37,937 bases of DNA from Stenotrophomonas maltophilia (lineage in GTDB: Bacteria > Pseudomonadota > Gammaproteobacteria > Xanthomonadales > Xanthomonadaceae): NCBI RefSeq assembly GCF_013464915.1, contig NZ_RAVT01000018.1, forward strand, positions 1-37,937. Reading direction: 5' to 3'. How positions within the stretch are numbered: position 1 is the stretch's first letter; each line of letters opens with the position of its first letter. Positions 22,572-30,631 of the stretch are shown here, piece after piece. The position numbers and the translations under genes were made by a program. The notes under the pieces were generated by a model. It was not told the origin of the DNA. It saw only the letters and a program-made list of their open reading frames with translations, and searched no databases.

Positions 22572-24044
22572 ATGAAACGCCTCCAACGGCCCGCCCTGGT
22601 GCTGGCGGCCTACCTCGGCACGTTCCTCGCTTCGCTGGACATCAGCATCGTCAACGTGGCCCTGCCAACCCTGCAGCAGGCGCTGCAGACCGACATGGCC
22701 GGCCTGCAGTGGGTGATCAACGCCTACGCGATCGCACTATCAGCGCTGATGCTGTCAGCCGGTCCGTTGGGGGATCGCTATGGTCATCGGCGGATGTGGC
22801 TGCTGAGCGTCGTCACCTTCATCCTGGGCTCGCTGCTGTGCGCCTGCGCCAAGGATCTTTCGACCCTGGTCGTCGGGCGCGCGGTGCAGGGCGTGGCAGG
22901 TGCGCTGTTGATTCCCAGTGCGATGCCGATCCTGAGTCACGCATTTCCCGATCCAGGCCAGCGTGCGCGCGTGATCGGTGGCTGGTCCGCCTTCAGCGCG
23001 TTGGCACTGGTGCTCGGCCCGTTGCTGGGCGGGGCGCTGGTGCAGCGCGCCGGTTGGCCCAGCATCTTCCTGATCAACCTGCCTTTGGGGCTGCTGGCGC
23101 TTGCGCTTGGCGCCTGGGGCATTGCCGAGCGGCGCCACCCGCAGCACGCCGCACTGGATCCGGCCGGGCAGCTGCTCAGCATCGTTGCGCTGGGCGCGCT
23201 GTGCTATGGCCTGATCGCGATCGGCGAGCATGGCCTGCTGGCCCCGGTGACGCTTCTGGCGCTGGGCGCGGCAACTGCCGGGCTGATCCTGTTCGGCATC
23301 GTCGAGCGGCGGGTGGCACGCCCACTGCTGCCGCTGGACCTGTTTGCCGACCGCCGCTTCGGCATGCTCAACCTGGCCTCGTTCGTGCTGGGCTTCACCG
23401 CCTATGCGAGCCTGTTCTTCCTGTCGCTGTTCTTCCAGCAGGCACAGGGATACGGTGCCGCGCTGACAGGCTCGCAGCTGGCTCCCCAGTTCCTGTTGAT
23501 GGGTATCGTCTCGCTGCTGTTCGGTCGTCTGGTCGCCCACCTCGGCCTGCACGCCGCGCTGGTGCTGGGCTACGCCCTGGCCGGGGTGGCGCTGTGCGTG
23601 ATGGCCACGTTCGAACCGGCGACGTCGCGCGCTTGTGCCAGTGCCGTGTTGATGCTGCTTGGCGTCGGAATGGGGCTGGCAGTGCCGGCGACCGGCATGG
23701 CAGTCATGGCCAGCGTACCGGCTGAGCGCGCAGGTATTGCCTCCGCCACGATGAACGCGTTGCGCCAGGCAGGCATGAGCCTGGGCATCGCGTTGCTGGG
23801 GAGCCTGATGGGCCAGCGTGCCGTGCAGCACTTCGCCGCTTCCGCGCAGGCCGCAGGGCAGCAGCGGCTTGTTGCGCAGGCGCGTGATCTCATCCTGCAC
23901 CCGGCCTCGATGCACACCACGCCGCAGGTGTTGGCCTGGTACCGCAGTGCGATGGCCAGCGGCTTCGGTTGGGCGATGGTGGCGGCGGGTGCGCTGGCCC
24001 TGCTTGTGGCGCTCGGGCTGTATCGGCAGCGCGCCCCGGCCTGA
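22572..24044 (+). CDS. MFS multidrug exporter, DHA2 (EmrB/QacA) type
   Basis: The 490-residue protein has 14 predicted spans, the layout of the DHA2 proton-drug antiporter family. Diagnostic motifs are visible: motif D1 (LDISIVNVALPTL) in span 1, motif A (GPLGDRYGHRRMW) after span 2, and motif C (FSALALVLGPLLGGALV) in span 5. A late conserved GMGLAVPATGMAVMASV and the final long hydrophobic helix are present. It should expel hydrophobic drugs across the inner membrane. No adaptor (EmrA) gene or outer-membrane channel lies next to it. The TetR gene reads the opposite way and is its probable regulator. It is convergent with a KGG protein, 11 bases apart. Confidence 0.94.
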   Translation: MKRLQRPALVLAAYLGTFLASLDISIVNVALPTLQQALQTDMAGLQWVINAYAIALSALMLSAGPLGDRYGHRRMWLLSVVTFILGSLLCACAKDLSTLVVGRAVQGVAGALLIPSAMPILSHAFPDPGQRARVIGGWSAFSALALVLGPLLGGALVQRAGWPSIFLINLPLGLLALALGAWGIAERRHPQHAALDPAGQLLSIVALGALCYGLIAIGEHGLLAPVTLLALGAATAGLILFGIVERRVARPLLPLDLFADRRFGMLNLASFVLGFTAYASLFFLSLFFQQAQGYGAALTGSQLAPQFLLMGIVSLLFGRLVAHLGLHAALVLGYALAGVALCVMATFEPATSRACASAVLMLLGVGMGLAVPATGMAVMASVPAERAGIASATMNALRQAGMSLGIALLGSLMGQRAVQHFAASAQAAGQQRLVAQARDLILHPASMHTTPQVLAWYRSAMASGFGWAMVAAGALALLVALGLYRQRAPA

Positions 24045-24055
24045 CCGCGCGGGGT

Positions 24056-24346
24056 TCACCCCTGCTGGCGGTGTGGATCCTCTGCACCGTGCTCGATCTG
24101 CTGCTGCTGGCGTGCATTGGCGTGGCGTGCATGCCCACCTTCGCGTCCGATCGCGGCCATGTGCTGCCGGTCGCGGCTGATCGCTTCGCCGCCCTTGCGG
24201 CCAGCAGCACGCGCTTCGTCGGAACTGAACTCGTGCGCATTGCCGGAGGCATGTGCCGCGCGCCCACCCTTGGCGGCGATCGCGCGCTGCTTGTCCTGGT
24301 CCATCGAGGCGAAGCCCCGGTTGGAGCGGTGATTCTGGTCGGTCAT
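24056..24346 (-). CDS. KGG-motif stress protein (YciG-like)
   Basis: The 96-residue hydrophilic protein has AGGAG seven bases before its ATG. It contains the repeated KGG/GREGG pattern of the stress-induced YciG/ConE family: GFASMDQDKQRAIAAKGG, then [14 protein letters not shown], then HMAAIGREGGHA. These small, probably disordered proteins are associated with stress and stationary phase. No partner gene is adjacent. Confidence 0.9.
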   Translation of the reverse strand: MTDQNHRSNRGFASMDQDKQRAIAAKGGRAAHASGNAHEFSSDEARAAGRKGGEAISRDRQHMAAIGREGGHARHANARQQQQIEHGAEDPHRQQG

Positions 24347-24543
24347 GGGACGTCTCCTGCTGCAGGGTCGGCGCCGTCGTCAACGGCAGCGCCCATGCTT
24401 GGCCAACGCGTGCTAAGTCCAGGTCGCCATCCTCGCCATGGCCTTCACACCACGTGCGCACGCGGTTGATGACGTGGCCATTCAGGCGAACGCAGCGGGA
24501 GCCGCCGTCCACCAAGAGGCGAGGCATCGGCGACGGCGCAGTG

Positions 24544-25008
24544 TCAGCGCCGGCGGGCGTCGCGCAGTCGTTGCGCGAATGGCCGCTGCTCCAGAACCTG
24601 CAGTGCCTCGCGCAGCACCTGCTCCAGCGACTGGCCGAGATCCGCATCGAGGCTGCGTGCGGCGCGCGCGGTGGCCTGCCATTGCGCCTGCAGCGCCGGC
24701 AACGCCTGCAGTGCGTGCGGGCTCAGCTGCAGGATGCGCTCGCGGCTGTCTTCGCCGATGACGGCGTGCAGCCAGCCGTCGTGCACCATCGCCGCCACCG
24801 TCTGGCTGAGTGCCGAATGGCTGAGCCCGCAGGCCAGCGCCAGGTCCTTGATGCGGCAGGGGCCCTGCGCCATCAGCGTGCGCAGCACCGGGGTGTAGCG
24901 GGGCCGGTAGTCCAGCCGCAGGTCGCGATAGGCCTGCTCGACCGCCGGGTCGAGCTGATCGAGCAGGGCGCGCAGCAGGGTGCCCAGGCTGGCATGTTGG
25001 AGATCCAT
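24544..25008 (-). CDS. MarR-family regulator
   Basis: The ATG at 25008 (MDLQHASLGT) gives 154 residues; longer frames would extend over the operator. The winged-helix core is clear: YTPVLRTLMAQGPCRIKDLALACGLSHSALSQTVAAMVHDGWLHAV, with recognition helix SHSALSQTVAAM and the wing DSRERILQLS. It is divergent from an S41-type protease, with a 26-bp AT-rich palindrome lying directly between the two starts. It probably binds that site and represses both genes. The ligand is unknown. Confidence 0.9.
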   Translation of the reverse strand: MDLQHASLGTLLRALLDQLDPAVEQAYRDLRLDYRPRYTPVLRTLMAQGPCRIKDLALACGLSHSALSQTVAAMVHDGWLHAVIGEDSRERILQLSPHALQALPALQAQWQATARAARSLDADLGQSLEQVLREALQVLEQRPFAQRLRDARRR

Positions 25009-25015
25009 GTCCGCA

Positions 25016-25041
25016 ATGATATATAAGCCCTTATATATCAT
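25016..25041. promoter_or_regulatory. 26-bp MarR operator palindrome
   Basis: ATGATATATAA and TTATATATCAT (11 bp each) are perfect complements around GCCC. The AT-rich dyad is unlike the surrounding GC-rich DNA. It starts eight bases upstream of the MarR start codon and ends 17 bases from the protease start, so it likely overlaps both promoters. Confidence 0.85.
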
Positions 25042-25057
25042 CAACGCGGGGGCGGTC

Positions 25058-25969
25058 ATGGTGGTTTCGTGGATGCTGGGCACGCTGCTGGCAGCGTCCT
25101 GCCCGGGCCAGGACACAGTGCTGCAGGCGGCGGCTGTGGCAATAGAGGCGCAGTACCTGGACGTGGCCGAAGGCGCACGCATTGCCGACGCGGTGCGTGG
25201 CTGGTCCACCCAGCAGCGCTATGCGGGCAGCTGCACGGACCCGAAGGGCTTCAGTGCGCGCCTGAACCAGGATCTGGACGTGTTCGACGGCCACTTCCAT
25301 GTGGAACGGGTGGATGCCGGCGCCGGGCAGGACGATTGGCTGATGGCCTGGCGTGCGGATGCACGCAGCAATGGTGCGGGCGTGCGCGAGGTGCGGGTGC
25401 TGGAAGGCAACATCGGTTACCTGCGCCTGAGCACCTTCTATCCGCTCGATCTGGCACGGCCCAGGCTGGCGGCGGCGTTCACCCTGCTGGCCGACACCCA
25501 GGGTCTGGTGCTGGATCTGCGCCAGAACGGCGGCGGTGACGATGGCAGCGCGGACCTGCTGGTGCGTACCCTGCTGGAGCCGGGTGTCACCGCGGTGCAG
25601 GTGCTGGAGCAACGTGGCCGGCGTACGCCGGTGCCGCTGCCGCCTGCGAGCCTCCCGCCGTACCTGAAGCCGCTGGTGATACTGATCGACCGCCGCACCG
25701 GCTCGGCGGCCGAGTTCGTCGCGTATTCGCTGCAGGCCCTGGGACGTGCGCGCATCGTCGGCGGCCGCAGTGGCGGTGCCGCGCATATGTTCGATGATCC
25801 TGTGCTGCTGCCCGATGGCTATCAGATCAGCATTCCGGATCGGCAACCGATCAATCTGCGCACCGGTGGCAACTGGGAACGGACCGGTGTCATGCCTGAC
25901 GTTGCAGGCGGTGACGACCCGCTGTTCATCGCGCGCCAACTGCTGGCGCCGCCGAAGTCGTCAAGATGA
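25058..25969 (+). CDS. S41-type peptidase, IRBP-like subgroup
   Basis: The 303-residue protein starts MVVSWMLGTL; the hydrophobic start with LLAASC may be a signal or lipobox-like sequence. It has the S41 core: VLEGNIGYLRLSTFYPLD, then GLVLDLRQNGGGDDGSADLL with the conserved NGGG, then the nucleophile region RTGSAAEFVAYSLQALGRARIVG at S216. The lysine of classical C-terminal processing proteases (as in TfGK) is absent: here the stretch reads GGRSGGAA, as in the IRBP/tail-specific S41B type. It may act on small peptides or be a non-processive hydrolase. A MarR regulator is divergent. Confidence 0.86.
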   Translation: MVVSWMLGTLLAASCPGQDTVLQAAAVAIEAQYLDVAEGARIADAVRGWSTQQRYAGSCTDPKGFSARLNQDLDVFDGHFHVERVDAGAGQDDWLMAWRADARSNGAGVREVRVLEGNIGYLRLSTFYPLDLARPRLAAAFTLLADTQGLVLDLRQNGGGDDGSADLLVRTLLEPGVTAVQVLEQRGRRTPVPLPPASLPPYLKPLVILIDRRTGSAAEFVAYSLQALGRARIVGGRSGGAAHMFDDPVLLPDGYQISIPDRQPINLRTGGNWERTGVMPDVAGGDDPLFIARQLLAPPKSSR

Positions 25970-26058
25970 ACGCACAGTTGTACGTTCGCGCTATCGCGGA
26001 TGCGCTGTTGCATGCCTAGAATCGAGGCATCCCGGTAGTTCCCGGGCGCTTCGAGTGA

Positions 26059-26961
26059 ATGGACTCAATGAAGATTCTGTTGACCGGCAGTTCCGGGCGG
26101 ATCGGGCGCGCGATCTTCGGCGCGTTGGCGGCTGCCCATGAAGTGGTGGGCCTGGACCGCAGCCCGTTCGCCACCACGCGCATCATTGCCGATGTCACCG
26201 ATCATCAAGCCGTCGTGCGCGCGGTGCAGGGCGTCGACGCGGTCATCCATACCGCGGCCCTGCATGCGCCGCACGTTGGCCTGGTACCGGACGCGGTGTT
26301 CCAGCAGATCAACGTGGACGCGACTGCGCACCTGCTGCAGGCGGCGCGCGAGGCAGGAGCACGGCGGTTCGTGTTGACCAGTACCACCGCGCTGTACGGC
26401 CACGCAGTGGTGGCAGGCGGATGCCGCTGGATCGATGAGGATACCGAACCATTGCCGCGAACGATCTACCACCGCAGCAAGCTGCAGGCCGAGGCCCTGG
26501 CTGAAGCTGCGGCCGCACCGGACTTCGGCGTGCGCGTGCTGCGGATGGGGCGCTGCTTCCCGGAACCGCCGGAACGCATGGCGATGTTCCGGTTGCATCG
26601 TGGGATCGACGCCCGTGACGTGGCCAGTGCCCATGCCGCGCTGCTGCTGGATGAGGGGCCGGCCTTCGCCCGCTACATCGCCTGCGCAGCGACCCCGTTC
26701 CGGCGCGAGGATTGCCTGGAACTGGCCACCCAGCCGCGCAACATACTGGCCCGGCGCGTGCCGCAGCTGCTGGCCGAGTTCGAGCGCCGCGGCTGGCCGT
26801 TGCCGCTGAGCGTGGACCGCGTCTACGACAGCGCCCGCATCCGCAGGGAGCTGGGGTGGCAACCGCGTTTCGGGCCGGACGCTGTGCTGCAGCAGTACGC
26901 CGCAGGCAGCATCGAGGTGTTGCCACGCGCGGAGTGGATCAAAGATCGGGTGGCCGAATAG
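26059..26961 (+). CDS. NAD(P)-dependent epimerase/dehydratase (extended SDR)
   Basis: The 300-residue protein is an extended short-chain dehydrogenase. The cofactor motif GSSGRIG occupies residues 10-16. The D58-like strand [10 protein letters not shown] follows. Catalytic Tyr137 and Lys141 are in YHRSK, with Thr/Ser in LTSTTALYG. The C-terminal half is short and variable, with the domain-end motif [10 protein letters not shown]. The start may be ATG 26059 or 26068. Substrate class is a nucleotide-sugar or related compound; no pathway genes are adjacent. A 208-bp gene-free gap separates it from the chemoreceptor. Confidence 0.88.
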   Translation: MDSMKILLTGSSGRIGRAIFGALAAAHEVVGLDRSPFATTRIIADVTDHQAVVRAVQGVDAVIHTAALHAPHVGLVPDAVFQQINVDATAHLLQAAREAGARRFVLTSTTALYGHAVVAGGCRWIDEDTEPLPRTIYHRSKLQAEALAEAAAAPDFGVRVLRMGRCFPEPPERMAMFRLHRGIDARDVASAHAALLLDEGPAFARYIACAATPFRREDCLELATQPRNILARRVPQLLAEFERRGWPLPLSVDRVYDSARIRRELGWQPRFGPDAVLQQYAAGSIEVLPRAEWIKDRVAE

Positions 26962-27170
26962 GGGACGCCGGGTCGGGTTGCTGTCCCGTCCCTGAGTGCA
27001 TTCAGGAATGTGTATGCCGGTCGCCTCAACCTCGTTGGCAGGCGGCCGCTAACCCGGTGCGCTTCCTGCGCCGGGCGGGTCCCGGCGGCCGGTGGCCTGC
27101 GCGACGGATCGCGCGCCTGCGCGGTGCCCTCGCGGTGCCGGTCGTCCTGAACTGCCTTGCGGACCCCTCC

Positions 27171-29702
27171 ATGCCTTCTTCCCGTTCCGTCGCTGCCCGC
27201 CGTCCGGGCAGCATCGCCCACAAGCTGATGCTGGGCACCGCCGTCATCGCGCTGCTGTGCTTCGGCCTGACGGCGTTCCTGATCTATCGCCAGGCCAGTG
27301 CCAGCCTGATCGATGCCTCGCGCCAGACCATGACCAGCGAGGCCAACGCCGAAGCGCGCCAGGTCGCCGCCGACCTGGGCACGGCGTTCGCCAGCAACGA
27401 TGCCATGGTCGAAGCCGTGCTTGCACAGCGTGCGCGGGGTGACGTGCCTGATCGCGCCAGCCTGGCGGCCGTGCTCGGTGAGCAGCTGCGCACCCACCCG
27501 GAATGGCTGGGCAAGAGCACCATGTGGCAGGCCGATGCCTTCGATGGCAAGGATGCCGAGTTCGCCAATACCGAGATGCACGATGCCAGCGGCCGCTACA
27601 TGAGCTACTGGGCCTGGCATGACGGCAAGCCACAGCAGTCGGCCATGACCGACTACACCGAAGCTGCCGACGGTTCGGCCGACTGGTACGTGGTGCCCAG
27701 CCGCGACAAGCTGCCCAAGGTCAGTGAACCCTATGCCTACGACATCGCCGGCCAGCAGGTGCTGATGAGCACGTTGAGCTCGCCGATCGTCGAGAACGGT
27801 GCCTTCCTTGGCGTGTTCACCGTCGACTTCTCGCTGGCGGCGCTGCAGAAGCACCTGGCGACGCTGACGCCGATGGGCGCGGGTCGTGTCGAGCTGCTTT
27901 CGCCCAAGGGCGTGGTGCTGGCGTCGGCGAACGCTGCCGAGATCGGCAAGCCACGCAGCGATGCACTGACCCGCAGCATGCTGGCCGACATCGCCGCCGA
28001 CCGCAGGTTCGAGGCCTTCACCCCGGACGCGGCCGGCAATGTGCGCGTGTACGTGCCGCTGCGCGTGGGCAATGCCCCGCAGCGCTTCGCACTGGGCGTG
28101 GTGATGCCGCATGCGGTGATCGTCGCCGAGGCGCGCCAGCTGCTGTGGCTGGCGTTGCTGGTTGGCGTGGTGGCCGCGCTGACCCTCAGCGCAGGTGTCT
28201 ACGTGCTGCTGCGCCGCCTGGCGATCCGCCCGTTGGCCGAAGCGGTGCGGGTGGCGGGTGACGTTGCCGCCGGCAAACTCGACAGCACCTTGCCTGCGCG
28301 CAGCAACGACGAAGTGGGCCGCCTGCTGGAGGCGATGCAGGGCATGCGCGGACAGCTGCAGGCGGTGATGGCCGCGCAGGCGGAAATGGCGCGCCGCCAC
28401 GATGCCGGCGAGCTGAGCTACCGCATGGACGCCACTGCCTTCCCCGGCGAGTACGGACGCATGGTGGCCGACAGCAACCAGCTGGTGGCCTCCAGCAATG
28501 CGGTCACCCAGCGCCTGGTCGAGGTGATGCAGCGTTACGCGGTGGGTGACCTCAGCGTGGACATGGACGCGCTGCCGGGCGAAAAGGCGGTGTTCACTGC
28601 TGCAATGGCCACCACCAAGAGCAACCTGGCCGCGATCAACGAGCAGATCCAGCAGCTGGCCGCCGCCGCCGCCGCCGGCGACTTCGCTGTACGCGGCGAC
28701 GCCCAGCGCTTCGATCACGATTTCCGCCGCATGGTGGAAACCCTCAACACCATGATGCAGGTCAGCGATCACAACCTGGCCGAGCTGTCGACGCTGCTGC
28801 GCGCGATCGCCGCAGGTGACCTCAGCGCGCGCATGCAGGGCGACTTCCATGGCGTGTTCGCGGTGATGCGCGACGATGCCAACAGCACCGTGCAGCAGTT
28901 GACCCAGATCGTCGGGCAGATCCAGCAGTCGGCGGCCAGCATCCGCCTGGCGGCGGGCGAGATCGCTGCAGGCAACAGCGATCTCTCGCGTCGTACCGAG
29001 CAGCAGGCCGCCAACCTGGAAGAAACCGCCGCCTCGATGGAGGAGCTCACCTCCACCGTGCGCCAGAACGCCGACCACGCACTGCAGGCCAATACCCTGG
29101 CCGGTTCCGCCGCTGGCGTTGCCAGCGAGGGCGGGGAAGTGGTCAACCAGGTGGTGCAGACCATGGAGCAGATCGAGGCATCGTCGCAGCGCATCGCCGA
29201 GATCATTTCGGTGATCGACGGCATCGCCTTCCAGACCAACATCCTGGCGTTGAATGCGGCGGTGGAAGCGGCGCGGGCCGGTGAGCAGGGCCGCGGCTTC
29301 GCCGTGGTCGCCAGCGAAGTACGCGCACTGGCGCAACGTTCGGCGGGCGCAGCGAAGGAGATCAAGGAACTGATCGACGCCTCCGTGGCGCAGGTCGGTG
29401 CCGGTGCACAGCTGGTGCACGGTGCGGGCCGTACGATGCAGGCCATCGTTGGCCAGGTGGGACGGGTCAACGAGATCATGGCCGAGATCTCGGCCGCGTC
29501 GCGCGAGCAGTCCGCCGGCATCGAACAGGTCAACCAGACCGTGGTGCAGATGGACGAGACCACACAGCAGAATGCCGCACTGGTGGAAGAAGCCAGTGCC
29601 GCCGCGCGTGCGATGGAAGAACAGGCCGAGCAGCTGGCCGTGGCGGTCTCGCGCTTCCGCCTGCAGGCCGAGCCGGTGGCTGCGGCACGCCGCGCGGCCT
29701 GA
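27171..29702 (+). CDS. Methyl-accepting chemotaxis protein with dCache-like sensor
   Basis: The start is the ATG at 27171 ([10 protein letters not shown]), giving 843 residues. A transmembrane helix (about 18-38) precedes a periplasmic PDC/dCache-like domain, with the typical [20 protein letters not shown] and [16 protein letters not shown] strands. A second helix lies at about 323-347, followed by a HAMP domain and two more HAMP-like repeats, which place it among receptors with long signalling arms. The C-terminal signalling hairpin contains the highly conserved [20 protein letters not shown] and [18 protein letters not shown] (about residues 680-725). No C-terminal NWETF-type pentapeptide is seen. 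It senses a small molecule and controls flagellar motors through CheA/CheW, which are not in this window. A strong terminator follows. Confidence 0.95.
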   Translation: MPSSRSVAARRPGSIAHKLMLGTAVIALLCFGLTAFLIYRQASASLIDASRQTMTSEANAEARQVAADLGTAFASNDAMVEAVLAQRARGDVPDRASLAAVLGEQLRTHPEWLGKSTMWQADAFDGKDAEFANTEMHDASGRYMSYWAWHDGKPQQSAMTDYTEAADGSADWYVVPSRDKLPKVSEPYAYDIAGQQVLMSTLSSPIVENGAFLGVFTVDFSLAALQKHLATLTPMGAGRVELLSPKGVVLASANAAEIGKPRSDALTRSMLADIAADRRFEAFTPDAAGNVRVYVPLRVGNAPQRFALGVVMPHAVIVAEARQLLWLALLVGVVAALTLSAGVYVLLRRLAIRPLAEAVRVAGDVAAGKLDSTLPARSNDEVGRLLEAMQGMRGQLQAVMAAQAEMARRHDAGELSYRMDATAFPGEYGRMVADSNQLVASSNAVTQRLVEVMQRYAVGDLSVDMDALPGEKAVFTAAMATTKSNLAAINEQIQQLAAAAAAGDFAVRGDAQRFDHDFRRMVETLNTMMQVSDHNLAELSTLLRAIAAGDLSARMQGDFHGVFAVMRDDANSTVQQLTQIVGQIQQSAASIRLAAGEIAAGNSDLSRRTEQQAANLEETAASMEELTSTVRQNADHALQANTLAGSAAGVASEGGEVVNQVVQTMEQIEASSQRIAEIISVIDGIAFQTNILALNAAVEAARAGEQGRGFAVVASEVRALAQRSAGAAKEIKELIDASVAQVGAGAQLVHGAGRTMQAIVGQVGRVNEIMAEISAASREQSAGIEQVNQTVVQMDETTQQNAALVEEASAAARAMEEQAEQLAVAVSRFRLQAEPVAAARRAA

Positions 29703-29720
29703 GTTCTGCTACGTATCCAT

Positions 29721-29754
29721 GAAAACGCCCGGCCAAGGCCGGGCGTCGTCGTTT
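29721..29754. terminator. Bidirectional intrinsic terminator
   Basis: ACGCCCGGCC and GGCCGGGCGT (10 bp) pair around AA. On the plus strand GTTT follows a little later. On the minus strand TTTTC follows directly. It lies between the convergent chemoreceptor and DUF2628 genes and can serve both. Confidence 0.88.
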
Positions 29755-29794
29755 CAGCTGCTCACAATGCTCCGGATCCGCTGACTGCCTCGGC

Positions 29795-30181
29795 TCAGAA
29801 CATCCCTTCGAACGGGTTCCAGCTGGCCTTGCCCTTCACCTGCTCCAGGTAGTAGCTGTAGTTGGTGCTGGAGGCGACCAGGAAGTTCATGGCGATGAAC
29901 ACGGCACGGGCCACGATGTCGGGCAGGAACAGGGTCACGACGGCCAGCGCGATGTTGATGCCGATCACCACCAGCGCCTTGCGCCACATGCCCAGGATGA
30001 ACAGGTAGATGGCACCGAAGAAGAAGGCGAAGAAGTTGATGTTGACCTTCAGGCGGTCGCCGAAGGACAGCGCCTTCCAGGCCTGCTTGAAGCCGGGTTC
30101 CTTGGGCGCGCCGTGCTGCTGGAAGAAGTTGAAGCGGAACTGCCACTTCGGGCTGAAGCGGGAGAGGTCGACTGCGTTCAT
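29795..30181 (-). CDS. DUF2628 membrane protein
   Basis: The 128-residue protein starts MNAVDLSRFS. The amphipathic KALSFGDRLKVNINFFAFFFGAIYLF region and following hydrophobic stretches (LVVIGINIALAVVTLFLPDIVA, RAVFIAMNFLVASS) give two or three membrane spans. The conserved-type FFxxHGxP at the start, and ASWNPFEGMF at the end, fit small DUF2628 proteins of Xanthomonadaceae and related bacteria. Function is unknown. It faces the chemoreceptor gene across the shared terminator. Confidence 0.85.
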   Translation of the reverse strand: MNAVDLSRFSPKWQFRFNFFQQHGAPKEPGFKQAWKALSFGDRLKVNINFFAFFFGAIYLFILGMWRKALVVIGINIALAVVTLFLPDIVARAVFIAMNFLVASSTNYSYYLEQVKGKASWNPFEGMF

Positions 30182-30397
30182 TGACGTACACGTCCTTGTG
30201 GGAAAACGATTACATGATACGGGGTGGCCGGTTCAGGAAGCCACCCTGCAGCGTCAGAAATGTGACGCTCAATGCGCTATGGCCGTGCGGCGAGGGCGCG
30301 CACCGTCACCCACCCGCCTTGTTTTTAGGATAGGGTGCGCAGTTCCGCTGCCGCCCCAGCTGAATCCGGGCGGCAGCGGGATGTCCATGGAGGCTGC

Positions 30398-30571
30398 ATG
30401 ACCACACCTGCTACACCGGAAAACGCACCGGGACCGGTGCTCCTGCCGACACCTGAAGTGGTGCAGGCACAACAGCTGCTCGCACGCCAGCAACTGGCGG
30501 TGGCGATGGACCGTGCACGCACGGCCGCTACGCAGAGCGCGGCGCCCGCCGCCGCACTGGAAAGCGAGTAA
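30398..30571 (+). CDS. 57-residue hypothetical protein
   Basis: The short protein has GGAGG five bases before its ATG. It starts MTTPATPENAPGPVLLP and is mostly a proline-rich N-terminus followed by one helix (VVQAQQLLARQQLAVAMDRARTAATQ) and an Ala-rich tail. No membrane segment or signal is present. It is followed by a long hairpin. No family is recognised; the good ribosome site and clean stop support it as real, though weakly. Confidence 0.5.
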   Translation: MTTPATPENAPGPVLLPTPEVVQAQQLLARQQLAVAMDRARTAATQSAAPAAALESE

Positions 30572-30584
30572 CCCGCAACACCGC

Positions 30585-30615
30585 CGATCGCGCTGGCCTG
30601 CCGCCAGCGCGATCG
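30585..30615. terminator. Long 13-bp hairpin between convergent genes
   Basis: CGATCGCGCTGGC and GCCAGCGCGATCG pair perfectly around CTGCC, 14 bases after the 57-residue gene and 16 bases before the stop of the receptor gene. It has no T-run but is placed as a shared terminator. Confidence 0.65.
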
Positions 30616-30631
30616 CGGCGCGTGCCGCCGG

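Noticed and set aside
24347-24543. Short minus-strand frame starting MPRLLVDGGS in the gap before the KGG gene
   Set aside because: It has no stop in a sensible place, runs into antisense DNA of the KGG gene and shows no family features; more likely the promoter region.
22755-24647. Very long antisense open frame opposite the MFS exporter (and similar ones opposite the chemoreceptor, autotransporter, opgH and TonB receptor)
   Set aside because: They are low-complexity Arg/Gln/His-rich translations with no domain, opposite genes with full family motifs.
27045-27080. Flagellar sigma-28 promoter upstream of the chemoreceptor
   Set aside because: A CTAA and a GCCG are present, but spacing and the -10 end do not match the consensus.
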